A DNA stretch of 64,000 nt from an uncultured Amylibacter sp. GTDB taxonomy: Bacteria; Pseudomonadota; Alphaproteobacteria; Rhodobacterales; Rhodobacteraceae. This document shows positions 35,230 to 44,576 of the stretch, in pieces (the stretch's first letter is position 1; the number at the start of each line of letters is the position of its first letter). Location: assembly GCA_905181935.1 (NCBI GenBank), contig CAJIZV010000001.1, positions 496,001 to 560,000 of the forward strand. The letters run 5' to 3'. A model generated the notes under the pieces. It saw only the letters and a list, made by a program, of their open reading frames with translations. It was not told the DNA's origin and searched no databases. Both the position numbers and the translations under genes were made by a program.

Positions 35230-37317
35230 ATGGCTATGGAAAAAAATCATCGCATATTATTTGAGCCATTGAAAATAGGCCCTAAAATAACAAAAAACAG
35301 ATTTTATCAGGTTCCCCATTGTAATGGAATGGGCCATCGCTGGCCACGTACAATGGCGGAAATGCGAGGTGTCAAAGCAGAGGGTGGTTGGGGTGTTGTT
35401 TGCACTGAAGAATGCTCGATTCATCCAACAAGCGACCTAACGCCGGCAACACTTATGCGCCTTTGGGACGACAGCGATTTACCAGTTCATAAATTAATGA
35501 TAGAAAAAGTTCACGAACACGGGGCGCTTGCTGGAATTCAATTAGTACACAACGGCCAATCAGTTAGTAATTACCTTTCGCGTACGCCAGCACTTGCGCC
35601 CTCTCCTTGTCCAACTGAAACAGCCAACTCCACTCAAGCAAGGGGAATGGATAAAGAAGATATCCAAGCCTTAAGACGCTGGTTTCGCGAAGCAGCCATC
35701 AGATCTCAACGTGCAGGTTATGACATAATCTATGTTTACGCTGCTCATGGGATCATGACCTTACTCTACCAGTTTATTTTAAAACGCTACAATCAGCGAA
35801 CTGATGAATATGGAGGCTGCCTTGAGAATCGGGTTCGCCTTGTACGTGAAATCTTAGAAGATACGAAAGACGCTGTGGGCCAAGACTGTGCAATTGCGTT
35901 TAGATTTGCTGTTGATGAACTCTTAGGTGAAGATGGTATGCACCCAGCTGAGGCAGAAGATATAGTTGCGGCATTAGCTGAAGTACCTGATCTTTGGGAT
36001 GTCAACGTTGCGGATTGGGGCAACGACTCTCTACCATCAAGGTTTGGGGTCGAAGGCGCGCAAGAAAAATATATTAAATTTGTAAAGGGCGTAACCACTA
36101 AACCTGTAGTTGGCGTTGGCAGATTTACATCTCCTGACACTATGGCTTCTCAAATAAATCGTGGCGTATTAGATTTGATTGGGGCAGCCAGACCTTCAAT
36201 TGCAGATCCATTTCTTCCAAAAAAAATTCAAGAGGGGCGTTCTAACGAAATACGTGAATGTATCGGTTGCAATATGTGCACAACAGGCGATCATATAGCA
36301 TACCCCATGCGCTGCACTCAAAACCCAACCATGGGCGAAGAGTGGCGTAAAGGATGGCATCCAGAAAAAATCCCACTGGCCAAATCTAAAGATACTATTT
36401 TGATAGTTGGCGGTGGCCCTACTGGTCTTGAAGCAACACTAGCTCTTTCAAATAGATCATATGATACAACCTTAGCTGAAGCTAATAATGAGATGGGTGG
36501 TAGAGTATTAAGTGAAACTAAATTAGGTCCTCTGCGCCAATGGAAAAGGGTCGCTGATTATCGCACTTCGATGTTATCCACTCGGAGCAATGTGAATTTG
36601 TTTACCCAAAGTAAAATGGATGTAGATGGTATTTTTGAATTAGGTGCAGAGCATGTTGCAATAGCAACAGGCTCTAAATGGCGATTAGATTTGCTTGGCA
36701 TTCACCACAGGTTTAAAAATATTAAGATTCACTCACCCATGATGATTTCTCCAGAACAAATTATGTTGGGTTATATTCCAACTGGTCATGCATTAATTTT
36801 TGACGACGACCATTATTATTTAGGAAGTGCTCTGGCCGAGCAACTAGCTGAGGCTGGAACCAAAGTCACCTTGGTGACCCCTGCATCTGAAGTATCCGGA
36901 TGGACGCATTTTTCACTCGAGTATGAGCATATACAAATTAAGCTTCGAGAATTGGGTGTTACTATAATTTGCAGCCATGGAATTAGCGAGATAGGCAAGG
37001 GTTATGTTGACATTTCTTGTGTATTTGTCGGTACAAAACAACGGGTGGAAGTTAACACTGTTGTACCTGTAACTTCACGAATTAGTCAGGATGATTTGTA
37101 CTATAAAATTCTATCGCGCAAACAAGAATGGCAGGACAATGGAATTAAAACGGTCACTAGGATTGGAGATTGTTACGCACCCGGTACCATTGCAATGGCA
37201 GTTTACGCTGGCCACGAATTTGCTCGAAATTTAGATATGCCTATTGATCTAGATACTCCATTCAGGCGTGAAAACGATTTTGAATTGAATCGATCCTGGC
37301 CGGCTTTTAAAACATGA
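35230..37317 (+). CDS. Trimethylamine/dimethylglycine dehydrogenase-like FMN/4Fe-4S/FAD-fold flavoprotein
   Basis: A 695-residue enzyme with the three-domain layout of trimethylamine dehydrogenase and DgcA. The N-terminal old-yellow-enzyme barrel holds FMN; RFYQVPHCNGMG contains Cys31, at the place where TMADH binds FMN covalently. IIYVYAAHGIMTLLYQF carries the active-site Tyr and His. The iron-sulphur cysteines are in ECIGCNMCTTGDH with a fourth in MRCTQNP (about residues 340-365). A Rossmann domain follows (TILIVGGGPTGLEAT). Oxidative removal of a methyl group from a tertiary amine, releasing formaldehyde and passing electrons to ETF, is the expected chemistry. First gene of the rightward operon; four-base overlap with the next. 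Confidence 0.9.
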   Translation: MAMEKNHRILFEPLKIGPKITKNRFYQVPHCNGMGHRWPRTMAEMRGVKAEGGWGVVCTEECSIHPTSDLTPATLMRLWDDSDLPVHKLMIEKVHEHGALAGIQLVHNGQSVSNYLSRTPALAPSPCPTETANSTQARGMDKEDIQALRRWFREAAIRSQRAGYDIIYVYAAHGIMTLLYQFILKRYNQRTDEYGGCLENRVRLVREILEDTKDAVGQDCAIAFRFAVDELLGEDGMHPAEAEDIVAALAEVPDLWDVNVADWGNDSLPSRFGVEGAQEKYIKFVKGVTTKPVVGVGRFTSPDTMASQINRGVLDLIGAARPSIADPFLPKKIQEGRSNEIRECIGCNMCTTGDHIAYPMRCTQNPTMGEEWRKGWHPEKIPLAKSKDTILIVGGGPTGLEATLALSNRSYDTTLAEANNEMGGRVLSETKLGPLRQWKRVADYRTSMLSTRSNVNLFTQSKMDVDGIFELGAEHVAIATGSKWRLDLLGIHHRFKNIKIHSPMMISPEQIMLGYIPTGHALIFDDDHYYLGSALAEQLAEAGTKVTLVTPASEVSGWTHFSLEYEHIQIKLRELGVTIICSHGISEIGKGYVDISCVFVGTKQRVEVNTVVPVTSRISQDDLYYKILSRKQEWQDNGIKTVTRIGDCYAPGTIAMAVYAGHEFARNLDMPIDLDTPFRRENDFELNRSWPAFKT

Positions 37318-38615
37318 CAGCTTGGTATCAATCATCGTGTCATATTAAAACGTCATTGTGGGGTAAGACTGCCAACAGCCTTCCTGTAATGACAGCGCTC
37401 AAAGATGATATAAATGTTGATGTTTTAGTCATTGGTGCTGGATTTTGTGGCCTTTCAGCAGCCTTACACTTGGCTGAAAAAGGTGTTGAGGTCGGAGTGG
37501 TTGAAGCACATGAACCCGGCTGGGGTGCCTCTGGGCGTAACGGCGGCCAAATTATACCAGGGTTAAAAATATTTCCTGACGAAATAGTCTCTCGCTTTGG
37601 ATCTGAACGAGGTGAAAGAATTGTTAATACGGTTAGCGCTGCACCAAAAATGGTCTATGATCTAATTCAGAAATACAAAATTGATTGTGATCTACGTAGA
37701 ACTGGATGGATACAATTAGCAAAAGGGCCAGTGGGTATGAAAACAACAGATGCCCATGTCCAACAGTGGGGAAATCGAAATATTTCTGTCAAAGCTTTGT
37801 CTTTTGATGACATTCAAAAAAAAGTGGGCACATCAGCTTATACTGGCGGATTAATTGATGAGCGCGGTGGCAACCTACATCCACTCAAATATGCTCGGGG
37901 CCTTGCAAAGGCATGTATTTCTTTAGGCGTGTCAATCTTTTGCGATACGCCAGCTACTTCGGTTAAACGCATTGGCAACCGTTGGGTAATAAAAACATTA
38001 AATGGCACAATAAAATCAGAAACAGTAATAATATGCACAAATGGATATACAGGTAGTATGCTACCAGGATTATCTCAATCTATTATTCCAGTATTAACAG
38101 GTGTGATTGCAACGACACCCTTAACTGGTTCATTAAAAGATAAAATTCTTCCAGGCCGTCAAGGTGTAGCAGACACAAGGCGTTTGTTGTCGTGGTTTGG
38201 TTTTGATTGTGAAAATCGACTTCTATTTGGGAGCCGCGTCAATTCACAAAAAGAATTAATAGATAAAAAGAATTTTACGTTTGGCCTTCGAAGAATGAAA
38301 GAGATTTTTCCAAAGGTTGATAACACAAACCTTAGCCACATGTGGACTGGCCGGGTAGCTTTAACACTTGATCACGTACCACATGTTCATAAATTAGCTG
38401 ATGGTTTGTACAGCGGGCTCGGTTTCAACGGACGCGGCGTGGCAATGGCTACAATGATGGGGGAAATTTTAGCCAATCACTGTATCCTCAATAAAGATAA
38501 CAATAACTTTCTTCCTTTGACGTCAATGCCAAAAATTCCATTTAATCGCTTTCGTGGCATTGGCGTTGCAGTTGCACTAAGCTGGAAAAGAATGATGGAT
38601 ACTGCACGGCCTTGA
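37314..38615 (+). CDS. FAD-dependent amine oxidoreductase, DAO/PuuB family
   Basis: A 433-residue flavoprotein of the glycine/D-amino-acid-oxidase fold. VLVIGAGFCGLSAALHLAE (about residues 40-58) is the FAD motif and EPGWGASGRNGGQIIPG is the hallmark of the gamma-glutamylputrescine oxidase/OrdL group; the aromatic N-terminus (AWYQSS) also fits. LADGLYSGLGFNGRGVAMA is the C-terminal FAD loop. The ATG overlaps the previous stop. Expected to oxidise a secondary amine, for example a monomethylated amino group or an N-alkylated polyamine, to an aldehyde plus amine. Confidence 0.9.
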   Translation: MTAWYQSSCHIKTSLWGKTANSLPVMTALKDDINVDVLVIGAGFCGLSAALHLAEKGVEVGVVEAHEPGWGASGRNGGQIIPGLKIFPDEIVSRFGSERGERIVNTVSAAPKMVYDLIQKYKIDCDLRRTGWIQLAKGPVGMKTTDAHVQQWGNRNISVKALSFDDIQKKVGTSAYTGGLIDERGGNLHPLKYARGLAKACISLGVSIFCDTPATSVKRIGNRWVIKTLNGTIKSETVIICTNGYTGSMLPGLSQSIIPVLTGVIATTPLTGSLKDKILPGRQGVADTRRLLSWFGFDCENRLLFGSRVNSQKELIDKKNFTFGLRRMKEIFPKVDNTNLSHMWTGRVALTLDHVPHVHKLADGLYSGLGFNGRGVAMATMMGEILANHCILNKDNNNFLPLTSMPKIPFNRFRGIGVAVALSWKRMMDTARP

Positions 38616-38650
38616 AGATACGCTTAGGGCAATTAACGTGATCTGTTAAG

Positions 38651-39865
38651 ATGAAAGACTTTATAATGACTAAAGCTGTAAAGAACAATAATCCTCCCAA
38701 AAACTGGGATAGAAGCGGACTGCCAGGATGGAGCTACCATAGTCCTGCGCTTTTAGAGCTAGAAATAGAAATTTTTAAAACCCATTGGCAAATTGCATGC
38801 CATATATCTGATGTTCCCAATACTGGAGATTTTAAAACATTTGATCTATGTGGCGAGCGCGCAATCATCATTCGTGATTCAAGCTTAAAGATTAGAGCCT
38901 TTCACAATATATGTCGCCATCGTGGTTCCCGTCTCGTCGCAAAAGACCAAGGCACGTGTAAAAATGCATTAATTTGTCCATTTCATGGATGGGTATATAA
39001 TTTAGATGGCACCTTAAGAGGGGCGGCACGGCCTGATACTTTCCCAGATTTGGATAAAGATGAGTTTGCGTTAAAAACTGTGGAACATGAAGTTTGGAAT
39101 GGTTTTATTTTTGTGCGATTTAAGGAGGGCCCACAACCATCGGTTAAAGAATTATTGAGCCGTCACAAGGAAGAAGCCACGCGCTACAATATCACTGATC
39201 AAATTCCAACTGATGGTTTTTGGACTGAACAGTCTCCAGTAAACTGGAAATCAATTCGTGACGTTGACAATGAAGGTTATCACGTTGCAATGGCTCATCC
39301 AGGTTTACAAGATTTATATGGATCTAATTACCAAGACGAACCCTACGAAGATGGTGTATCACGCTCTGAAGGTCAATTCACTATGTCGAAGGGCCGACAT
39401 TGGGGTGTTCGCAATTATAAGAAATTTTCCAAACAGCAAGCTTCACTTCCAGAAAGCTTAGCAAAAACATGGATCTACTATGGGATTTTCCCAAATTCAG
39501 TTATAGCAATGACACCAGAAACTTCATTGTTTTATCAAGAATTTCCTGTATCCGTCGATAAAACTATAATTCGAAGTGCCACATATCGCTATCCAAATGA
39601 AGACAGGCAACAAAAAGTAGCTAGGTATCTGGCAAGCCGAATTGATCGTGAAACAGTAGTTGAAGATAAACAACTAACTATTTGGTCAAATGAATCTATG
39701 GTTTCTGACTCATTTGATGGATTTTATTTATCTGATCTGGAATTTGGAGTACGTACATATCATAATCATTTACGCGCACTTCTTCCTGTTTATAATATAA
39801 AGAAAGCACCAAAAGAATCCGAGATAAAACACTTAAATGCCTCCCTTGAAACTAAAAGTGCATGA
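38651..39865 (+). CDS. Rieske non-heme iron oxygenase, alpha subunit (betaine demethylase-like)
   Basis: A 404-residue mononuclear-iron oxygenase. The Rieske cluster ligands are CRHRG and CPFHGWVYNLDG (about residues 85-110). The catalytic iron site is in DVDNEGYHVAMAHPG (two histidines), preceded by VNWKSIRD. General similarity is to the glycine-betaine (GbcA), stachydrine and carnitine oxygenases, which attack N-methyl groups of quaternary ammonium compounds. No reductase subunit is encoded anywhere in the window, so electrons must come from elsewhere. The ATG at 38666 is an alternative start. Confidence 0.92.
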   Translation: MKDFIMTKAVKNNNPPKNWDRSGLPGWSYHSPALLELEIEIFKTHWQIACHISDVPNTGDFKTFDLCGERAIIIRDSSLKIRAFHNICRHRGSRLVAKDQGTCKNALICPFHGWVYNLDGTLRGAARPDTFPDLDKDEFALKTVEHEVWNGFIFVRFKEGPQPSVKELLSRHKEEATRYNITDQIPTDGFWTEQSPVNWKSIRDVDNEGYHVAMAHPGLQDLYGSNYQDEPYEDGVSRSEGQFTMSKGRHWGVRNYKKFSKQQASLPESLAKTWIYYGIFPNSVIAMTPETSLFYQEFPVSVDKTIIRSATYRYPNEDRQQKVARYLASRIDRETVVEDKQLTIWSNESMVSDSFDGFYLSDLEFGVRTYHNHLRALLPVYNIKKAPKESEIKHLNASLETKSA

Positions 39866-40113
39866 GCTTTCAAATCGACCCCATATCTATTAAAAATAAA
39901 GAACAAAAAACATTTCTATTTTCCGAAATTGGTATTTCTGGGTCAGGGTTCGAACGTTATGCAGCAGCAATGTATTTTTACAAGCATGGTAAAATATCAG
40001 CAGAAATGTTGGAAATTTATCGTAGATGTTGCAAGTTCGATAAAGAGGATCCCATACATGTTGCTCAATTTGAAGGTATTAAAATCATCCCAAATCTGAG
40101 CCAAGGATTATGA
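39862..40113 (+). CDS. Small protein of unknown function in the amine-catabolism operon
   Basis: An 83-residue protein whose ATG overlaps the Rieske gene stop (ATGA) and which ends 12 bases before the amine oxidase gene, so it is embedded in the operon. No signal peptide or membrane helix. The central part (RYAAAMYFYKHGKISAEMLE, then IYRRCCKFD) is predicted helical and holds two adjacent cysteines. I do not recognise the family. Its position suggests a small subunit, chaperone or electron-transfer aid for the Rieske oxygenase. Confidence 0.75.
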   Translation: MSFQIDPISIKNKEQKTFLFSEIGISGSGFERYAAAMYFYKHGKISAEMLEIYRRCCKFDKEDPIHVAQFEGIKIIPNLSQGL

Positions 40114-40125
40114 GGGAATAATTTT

Positions 40126-41373
40126 GTGAAATTACCATCCGCAAATCCAGATGTCGTTATTGTAGGCGCAGGAACCTCAGGGCTTTCTGCGGCAAAAAAG
40201 TTAAAAAAAAATGGCTTTTCAGTCGTTGTATTAGAAGCAAAAGCATTTGTTGGCGGTCGTTGCATTACAGATAAATCTACATTTAGAACCCCTTTTGACA
40301 TAGGTGGATCATGGCTACATTCTGCTGTGATCAATCCTTTAGCACGTTTAGCAGAAGAAAATGGAATATCTTTACACAAAAAGAGCTGGGATTGGACTTG
40401 GGTATATTCAAATGGAACCTTGCTTACTCCGCAACAAGTTAAGGAATATGGTAAATACCATACATCAATGTGGCTGGCAGCAAACCAGGCTGGTGCTGAA
40501 ACTCTAGACCAATCAGTTGAAAAGACTTTACCACAATCTCCATGGAAAAAATTAGTTAAAAATCTAATAGCCCCAATGTTAAGTGCTGATCCAGATGTCA
40601 CATCGTCAGCAGATGTATATCAATATGCAGATGCCGAAGGCGATTGGTTGCTCGATGGTGGCTTGGGAACATTTATTAGGAACCTACATTCAGATGTAAA
40701 CGTAGTAGTTAACTGCCCAGTATCAAAAGTTAATTATTCTGGAAAAGGTGTGAAAATCGAGACCCCAATAGGATCAATTAACGCTAAATATGTAATTCTC
40801 ACTGTTTCAACCAGCGTTTTAGCCGCAGAACATATTAAATTTACTCCCCAATTACCAAAATGGAAATTAGAGGCAATCAATCTTCTCCCAACAGGAGTCT
40901 TAAATAAAATAGGGTTAGAATTTGATCCAGGCTGGCAAGAGGCCCATCAAGGAGAAAGTGTCAATTATTTAGTTGGTGAAAGCGACTTTTGCACAATAAA
41001 TTTTGGCTTTTACGATACTAACTTAGCTGTTGGGTTTGTTGCAGGGCGCTTTGCCGAACAGCTTGAAAAAGAGGGCGTTGGGGCGGCTACAAATTTTTGC
41101 ATAGAAGGTGTGAAGGCAGTTTTTGGCAACAACGTCACAAAGTATATTCAAAAGACAACTGAAACTGCATGGAAAGGAAACTTGCACACGCTTGGCTCTT
41201 ACAGTTACGCCCTTCCGGGTGCAAAAGACGCAAGATTAAAATTGTCTGCAACATTGGGTAATCGATTATTTTTTGCTGGCGAAGCCACCATGCTTAATGC
41301 TCAAGCAACAGTTCATGGTGCATACTTAAGCGGGATAAGAGCAGCAGAAGAAATTACTGCAATCAATAATTAA
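40126..41373 (+). CDS. Flavin-containing monoamine/polyamine oxidase family protein
   Basis: A 415-residue FAD amine oxidase. VVIVGAGTSGLSAAKKLKK is the dinucleotide motif at about residues 9-27; VVLEAKAFVGGRCITD and FDIGGSWLHSA are the adjacent conserved blocks. The C-terminal FAD loop is FFAGEATMLNAQATVHGAYL. Length and motifs fit polyamine/monoamine oxidases that convert primary or secondary amines to aldehydes, ammonia and peroxide. GTG start at 40126 with AGGGA eight bases upstream. Last gene of the rightward operon. Confidence 0.92.
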   Translation: MKLPSANPDVVIVGAGTSGLSAAKKLKKNGFSVVVLEAKAFVGGRCITDKSTFRTPFDIGGSWLHSAVINPLARLAEENGISLHKKSWDWTWVYSNGTLLTPQQVKEYGKYHTSMWLAANQAGAETLDQSVEKTLPQSPWKKLVKNLIAPMLSADPDVTSSADVYQYADAEGDWLLDGGLGTFIRNLHSDVNVVVNCPVSKVNYSGKGVKIETPIGSINAKYVILTVSTSVLAAEHIKFTPQLPKWKLEAINLLPTGVLNKIGLEFDPGWQEAHQGESVNYLVGESDFCTINFGFYDTNLAVGFVAGRFAEQLEKEGVGAATNFCIEGVKAVFGNNVTKYIQKTTETAWKGNLHTLGSYSYALPGAKDARLKLSATLGNRLFFAGEATMLNAQATVHGAYLSGIRAAEEITAINN

Positions 41374-41396
41374 ATACATATAAGATTTACCAAAAA

Positions 41397-42788
41397 TTAA
41401 TTTTTGATTAATTCTTGTGGCAACCGTCCCTTAAGGAGAAAAAGGGCAAAAATAAATACACATACTTCAGAAATTGGTAATGCATAAAAAGCATACATAA
41501 AGCCAAAAAATTTCCAAAATAGAAAAACTAATAATACTGGCAAAACAAGTGAACGGGCCAAAGCAATTAATGCGGATTGTTTTGCGCATTGCATGCCAGT
41601 TAAATATCCTGTCAAAGTTATATTGACAGCTGCAAAAATTAGCATTGGCCAAATAATTTCTACAATTTTAGTGGCAAGATTTATTATTTCAGCGTCTTCT
41701 TCGTTCAAGAAAATATTTACCATATCTTCAGTCCAATATAAGAGTGCTATTGTTGCCAAAGACGCAATTACCAAATTTATGATAAGTCCGATTTTGAAGA
41801 ATGTAGAAATGCGTGATGGTTTTCGCGCACCAAAATTCACACTAATCAAAGGTGAAATTCCCTCTCCTACACCATAAAAAACTAATAAAGAAAAATACAT
41901 TAGATAGTCAACAACAGTGAACGCAGCGACACCCATTGATCCAATATGAGTTATAAGTATCCAATTGAACATCAGCACAATTAATCCTGCTGAAGTTTCA
42001 GTCAAGAACTCGGAAAACCCATTAAATGCAGCAAGGGGGATTTCTGCCCAAGTACCCTTTGGACGTACAAATTTAATACTCCCATAATGCCCAATAAAAT
42101 GAGGTAAAACTATTAACATACCCACCAAAAAGGCCAAACCAGTCGCAAGTGCAGCACCTTTTAGCCCCCAATCAAAACGTGCAACAAAAATATAATCAAG
42201 AAATATATTAACAATCGTTGTGCTTAGCAGACCAAAAAATGCATAACTTGGCCTTCCATCAATGCGTAAGAAAAAGTTCATTAAGACCGCAAATCCAAAC
42301 CCCAAATAAAACCAAGCAAGTACACGTAAATAGTCCGTACTTAATGCTACAGTTTCACCTTTTGCACCAAGCATCACAGCTATCTGTTCTGTAAAACAGA
42401 ATGATATTATAGTTAATAAAACCATTGCCAAAAATACAATGACTGCTGTTTTAGAAAATATGTCGCAAGCTTTATTTGGTTTATTTTCACCTAAATACTT
42501 ACCAGCTATTACAGCAGACCCACTTGAAAACATTAAAATGATGCCCCATACAATGGTTATAAATGGCATAACAATATTTACTGATGCCAAAGGTATTGCA
42601 CCAACAAAGTTCCCAATAAAAATTCCATCAACAACTATTGCTGACGAAATTGCCAGCATGCCAAAAACAGAAGGAACTGCAAATCGAACAAACTCTTGGC
42701 TTATTTTTCCAGTAATCATTTTTTGATTTATAGTTTGCTCTGTCAAGTTACTCTCACTTTTAGTTTTCGATTGCATAACCCAAAACAT
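41397..42788 (-). CDS. MATE family efflux transporter
   Basis: A 463-residue, 12-helix antiporter of the MATE family. ISQEFVRFAVPSVFGMLAIS and IVVDGIFIGNFVGAIPLA are the typical opening; two homologous six-helix halves follow, the second starting near GVAAFTVVDYLMYFSLL. Exports cationic organic compounds with sodium or proton exchange. Convergent with the amine oxidase gene and in the same direction as the aldehyde dehydrogenase gene, with 61 bp between. May export toxic amine or aldehyde by-products, but could be unrelated to the locus. Confidence 0.92.
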   Translation of the reverse strand: MFWVMQSKTKSESNLTEQTINQKMITGKISQEFVRFAVPSVFGMLAISSAIVVDGIFIGNFVGAIPLASVNIVMPFITIVWGIILMFSSGSAVIAGKYLGENKPNKACDIFSKTAVIVFLAMVLLTIISFCFTEQIAVMLGAKGETVALSTDYLRVLAWFYLGFGFAVLMNFFLRIDGRPSYAFFGLLSTTIVNIFLDYIFVARFDWGLKGAALATGLAFLVGMLIVLPHFIGHYGSIKFVRPKGTWAEIPLAAFNGFSEFLTETSAGLIVLMFNWILITHIGSMGVAAFTVVDYLMYFSLLVFYGVGEGISPLISVNFGARKPSRISTFFKIGLIINLVIASLATIALLYWTEDMVNIFLNEEDAEIINLATKIVEIIWPMLIFAAVNITLTGYLTGMQCAKQSALIALARSLVLPVLLVFLFWKFFGFMYAFYALPISEVCVFIFALFLLKGRLPQELIKN

Positions 42789-42849
42789 CAGCCCAGTCTT
42801 GATCTCATAGATTAAAATATAATAATGGCAAAGAAAAATACACGGAACA

Positions 42850-44277
42850 TTATTCTGGATAATGTACCGTTTTAATTTCTTGAAAATCTTCGATACCGAT
42901 TACACCACCTTCACGGCCATTACCAGATTGTTTATATCCGCCAAAAGGTGAACCATAATTAAATTCTCCACCATTAATATGCACCATGCCAGCACGGAGT
43001 CTACTGGCGACACGGTCTGCCCGATCTAAGTCACCGGACTGTACATATGCTGCTAATCCGTATGGAGTATCATTGGCAATTTCAATTGCCTCCTCTTCAT
43101 TATCAAAAGGTATAATTGTCAAAACTGGACCAAAGATTTCCTGTTGGGCAATTGTCATTTTATTGTGTGCATCTGCAAAAATCGTAGGTCGAACCCAAAA
43201 ACCTTTATCAAAACCATCTGGTTTACCCAACCCACCAACTAACAATCTTGCACCTTCAGAAATTCCTTTTTTTATCATAGCCTGCACACGTTCATACTGA
43301 ATGTCACTAACCAGAGGACCCAAGTGAGTTCCTTCCAACGCAGGATCACCAACTTTAATACTTTCACCAATGCGCTTGGCTATTTCCAGAACTTCGTCAT
43401 AGCAGCTACGCTCTACCACAAGCCGAGTTGGAGCATCACAAGACTGTCCTGTATTAATAAAACATTCTTCGATTGAACCAGCTATTCGTTCTTCAAGATT
43501 ACAATCTGCAAAAACTATATTCGGTGATTTTCCACCAAGTTCTAGTGCTACACGCTTGATAGTATCTGCAGAATCTTTTGATACAGCAGAACCTGCTCGT
43601 GTTGATCCAGTGAAGGACATCATCGCAATGTCAGGGTGCTTTGAAAGTGTGGCGCCAGCCAACGGTCCATCTCCTTGAATCATGTTATAAACGCCAGCTG
43701 GAAACCCTGCCTCATGAATCATTTCAGAATACATTACGGATGACAAAGGAGTAAATTCAGATGGTTTCAGGACACATGTACAACCAGCCGCTAAAGCAGG
43801 AAGCACCTTTAATGTAATTTGATTTATTGGCCAGTTCCACGGAGTGATTAGCCCGCAAACACCAACAGGTTCGCGTAGTTGTTTATCACCATTTGAAAGT
43901 TTTTCACTTTCTGTTTGGTTTTTTAATGCATAAATATAGCCTTCTAAATGACCAATTGCAGCATCTGCTTGCAGCTCTAGTGACATTGTCATTGGCGCAC
44001 CCATTTCTATAGAAATTACTTTGGCTAAATCTGGTAATTTTTTCTTAGAAAGAGCTAGTAATGCCTCAAGCATTCCCAGCCGCTCTTGTTTAGAGGTTCT
44101 AGAATAACTTAGGAACGCAGTATTTGCGGCCATAACAGCCAAATCAACATCAGCTTTATTGGCAAGAATTATTGTTCCTATCTCACTTTCGTCGGCAGGA
44201 TTAATAATCCGCATCGAATTACTTGAAATGGGTGTGACCCATTCACCATTGATATAAAACTTTCCTAAATTCATCAT
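42850..44277 (-). CDS. NAD(P)-dependent aldehyde dehydrogenase
   Basis: A 475-residue aldehyde dehydrogenase. LITPWNWPINQITLKVLPAL and VLKPSEFTPLSSVMYSEM form the cofactor pocket, ALELGGKSPNIVFADCN carries the general-base glutamate, and INTGQSCDAPTRLVV the catalytic cysteine. EIFGPVLTIIPFDNEEEAI follows. AAGGA lies a little upstream of the ATG. It would oxidise the aldehydes produced by the amine oxidases of the same locus to acids, for example gamma-aminobutyraldehyde or a methylated analogue; the substrate is inferred from context. Confidence 0.93.
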   Translation of the reverse strand: MMNLGKFYINGEWVTPISSNSMRIINPADESEIGTIILANKADVDLAVMAANTAFLSYSRTSKQERLGMLEALLALSKKKLPDLAKVISIEMGAPMTMSLELQADAAIGHLEGYIYALKNQTESEKLSNGDKQLREPVGVCGLITPWNWPINQITLKVLPALAAGCTCVLKPSEFTPLSSVMYSEMIHEAGFPAGVYNMIQGDGPLAGATLSKHPDIAMMSFTGSTRAGSAVSKDSADTIKRVALELGGKSPNIVFADCNLEERIAGSIEECFINTGQSCDAPTRLVVERSCYDEVLEIAKRIGESIKVGDPALEGTHLGPLVSDIQYERVQAMIKKGISEGARLLVGGLGKPDGFDKGFWVRPTIFADAHNKMTIAQQEIFGPVLTIIPFDNEEEAIEIANDTPYGLAAYVQSGDLDRADRVASRLRAGMVHINGGEFNYGSPFGGYKQSGNGREGGVIGIEDFQEIKTVHYPE

Positions 44278-44576
44278 GTCACTGACATCCTTTTTACATC
44301 AGCATAATTTATTAAAGTTACTAGTCAAAATATAATTTTATGAAATATAGTCTACATCATCCATTTTTGCTGCCTAGTGTAACGCACTATGAATTCATTA
44401 ATTTACTTTCTTAAATTACAAATGTTTAAAAATTATATTGTAGCTGCATCCAAATTCTATGCCCTAATTTATTACTTGTATTAGTCTGCAACGCCTAAAG
44501 GCCGCAATATTTCCTTGTGCAATGGATCATTTAAATTATCCAAAAATAGTAGCGTCATGCACAATTAATAATTAAT
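44278..44576. other. Intergenic region upstream of the aldehyde dehydrogenase gene
   Basis: 299 bp, AT-rich, containing the promoter for the aldehyde dehydrogenase. One small inverted repeat, TAGTG-TAACG-CACTA at 44375-44389, could be an operator. No gene or terminator recognised. Confidence 0.5.

Noticed and set aside
39945-39965. GGGTTCGAA resembling a tRNA T-arm
   Set aside because: It lies inside the 83-residue protein gene and no cloverleaf can be drawn around it; no tRNA was found anywhere in the window.
41397-42788. MATE exporter as an essential part of the amine pathway
   Set aside because: It is on the opposite strand to the oxidase operon with its own gap, and MATE proteins are common stand-alone genes; only proximity supports a link.
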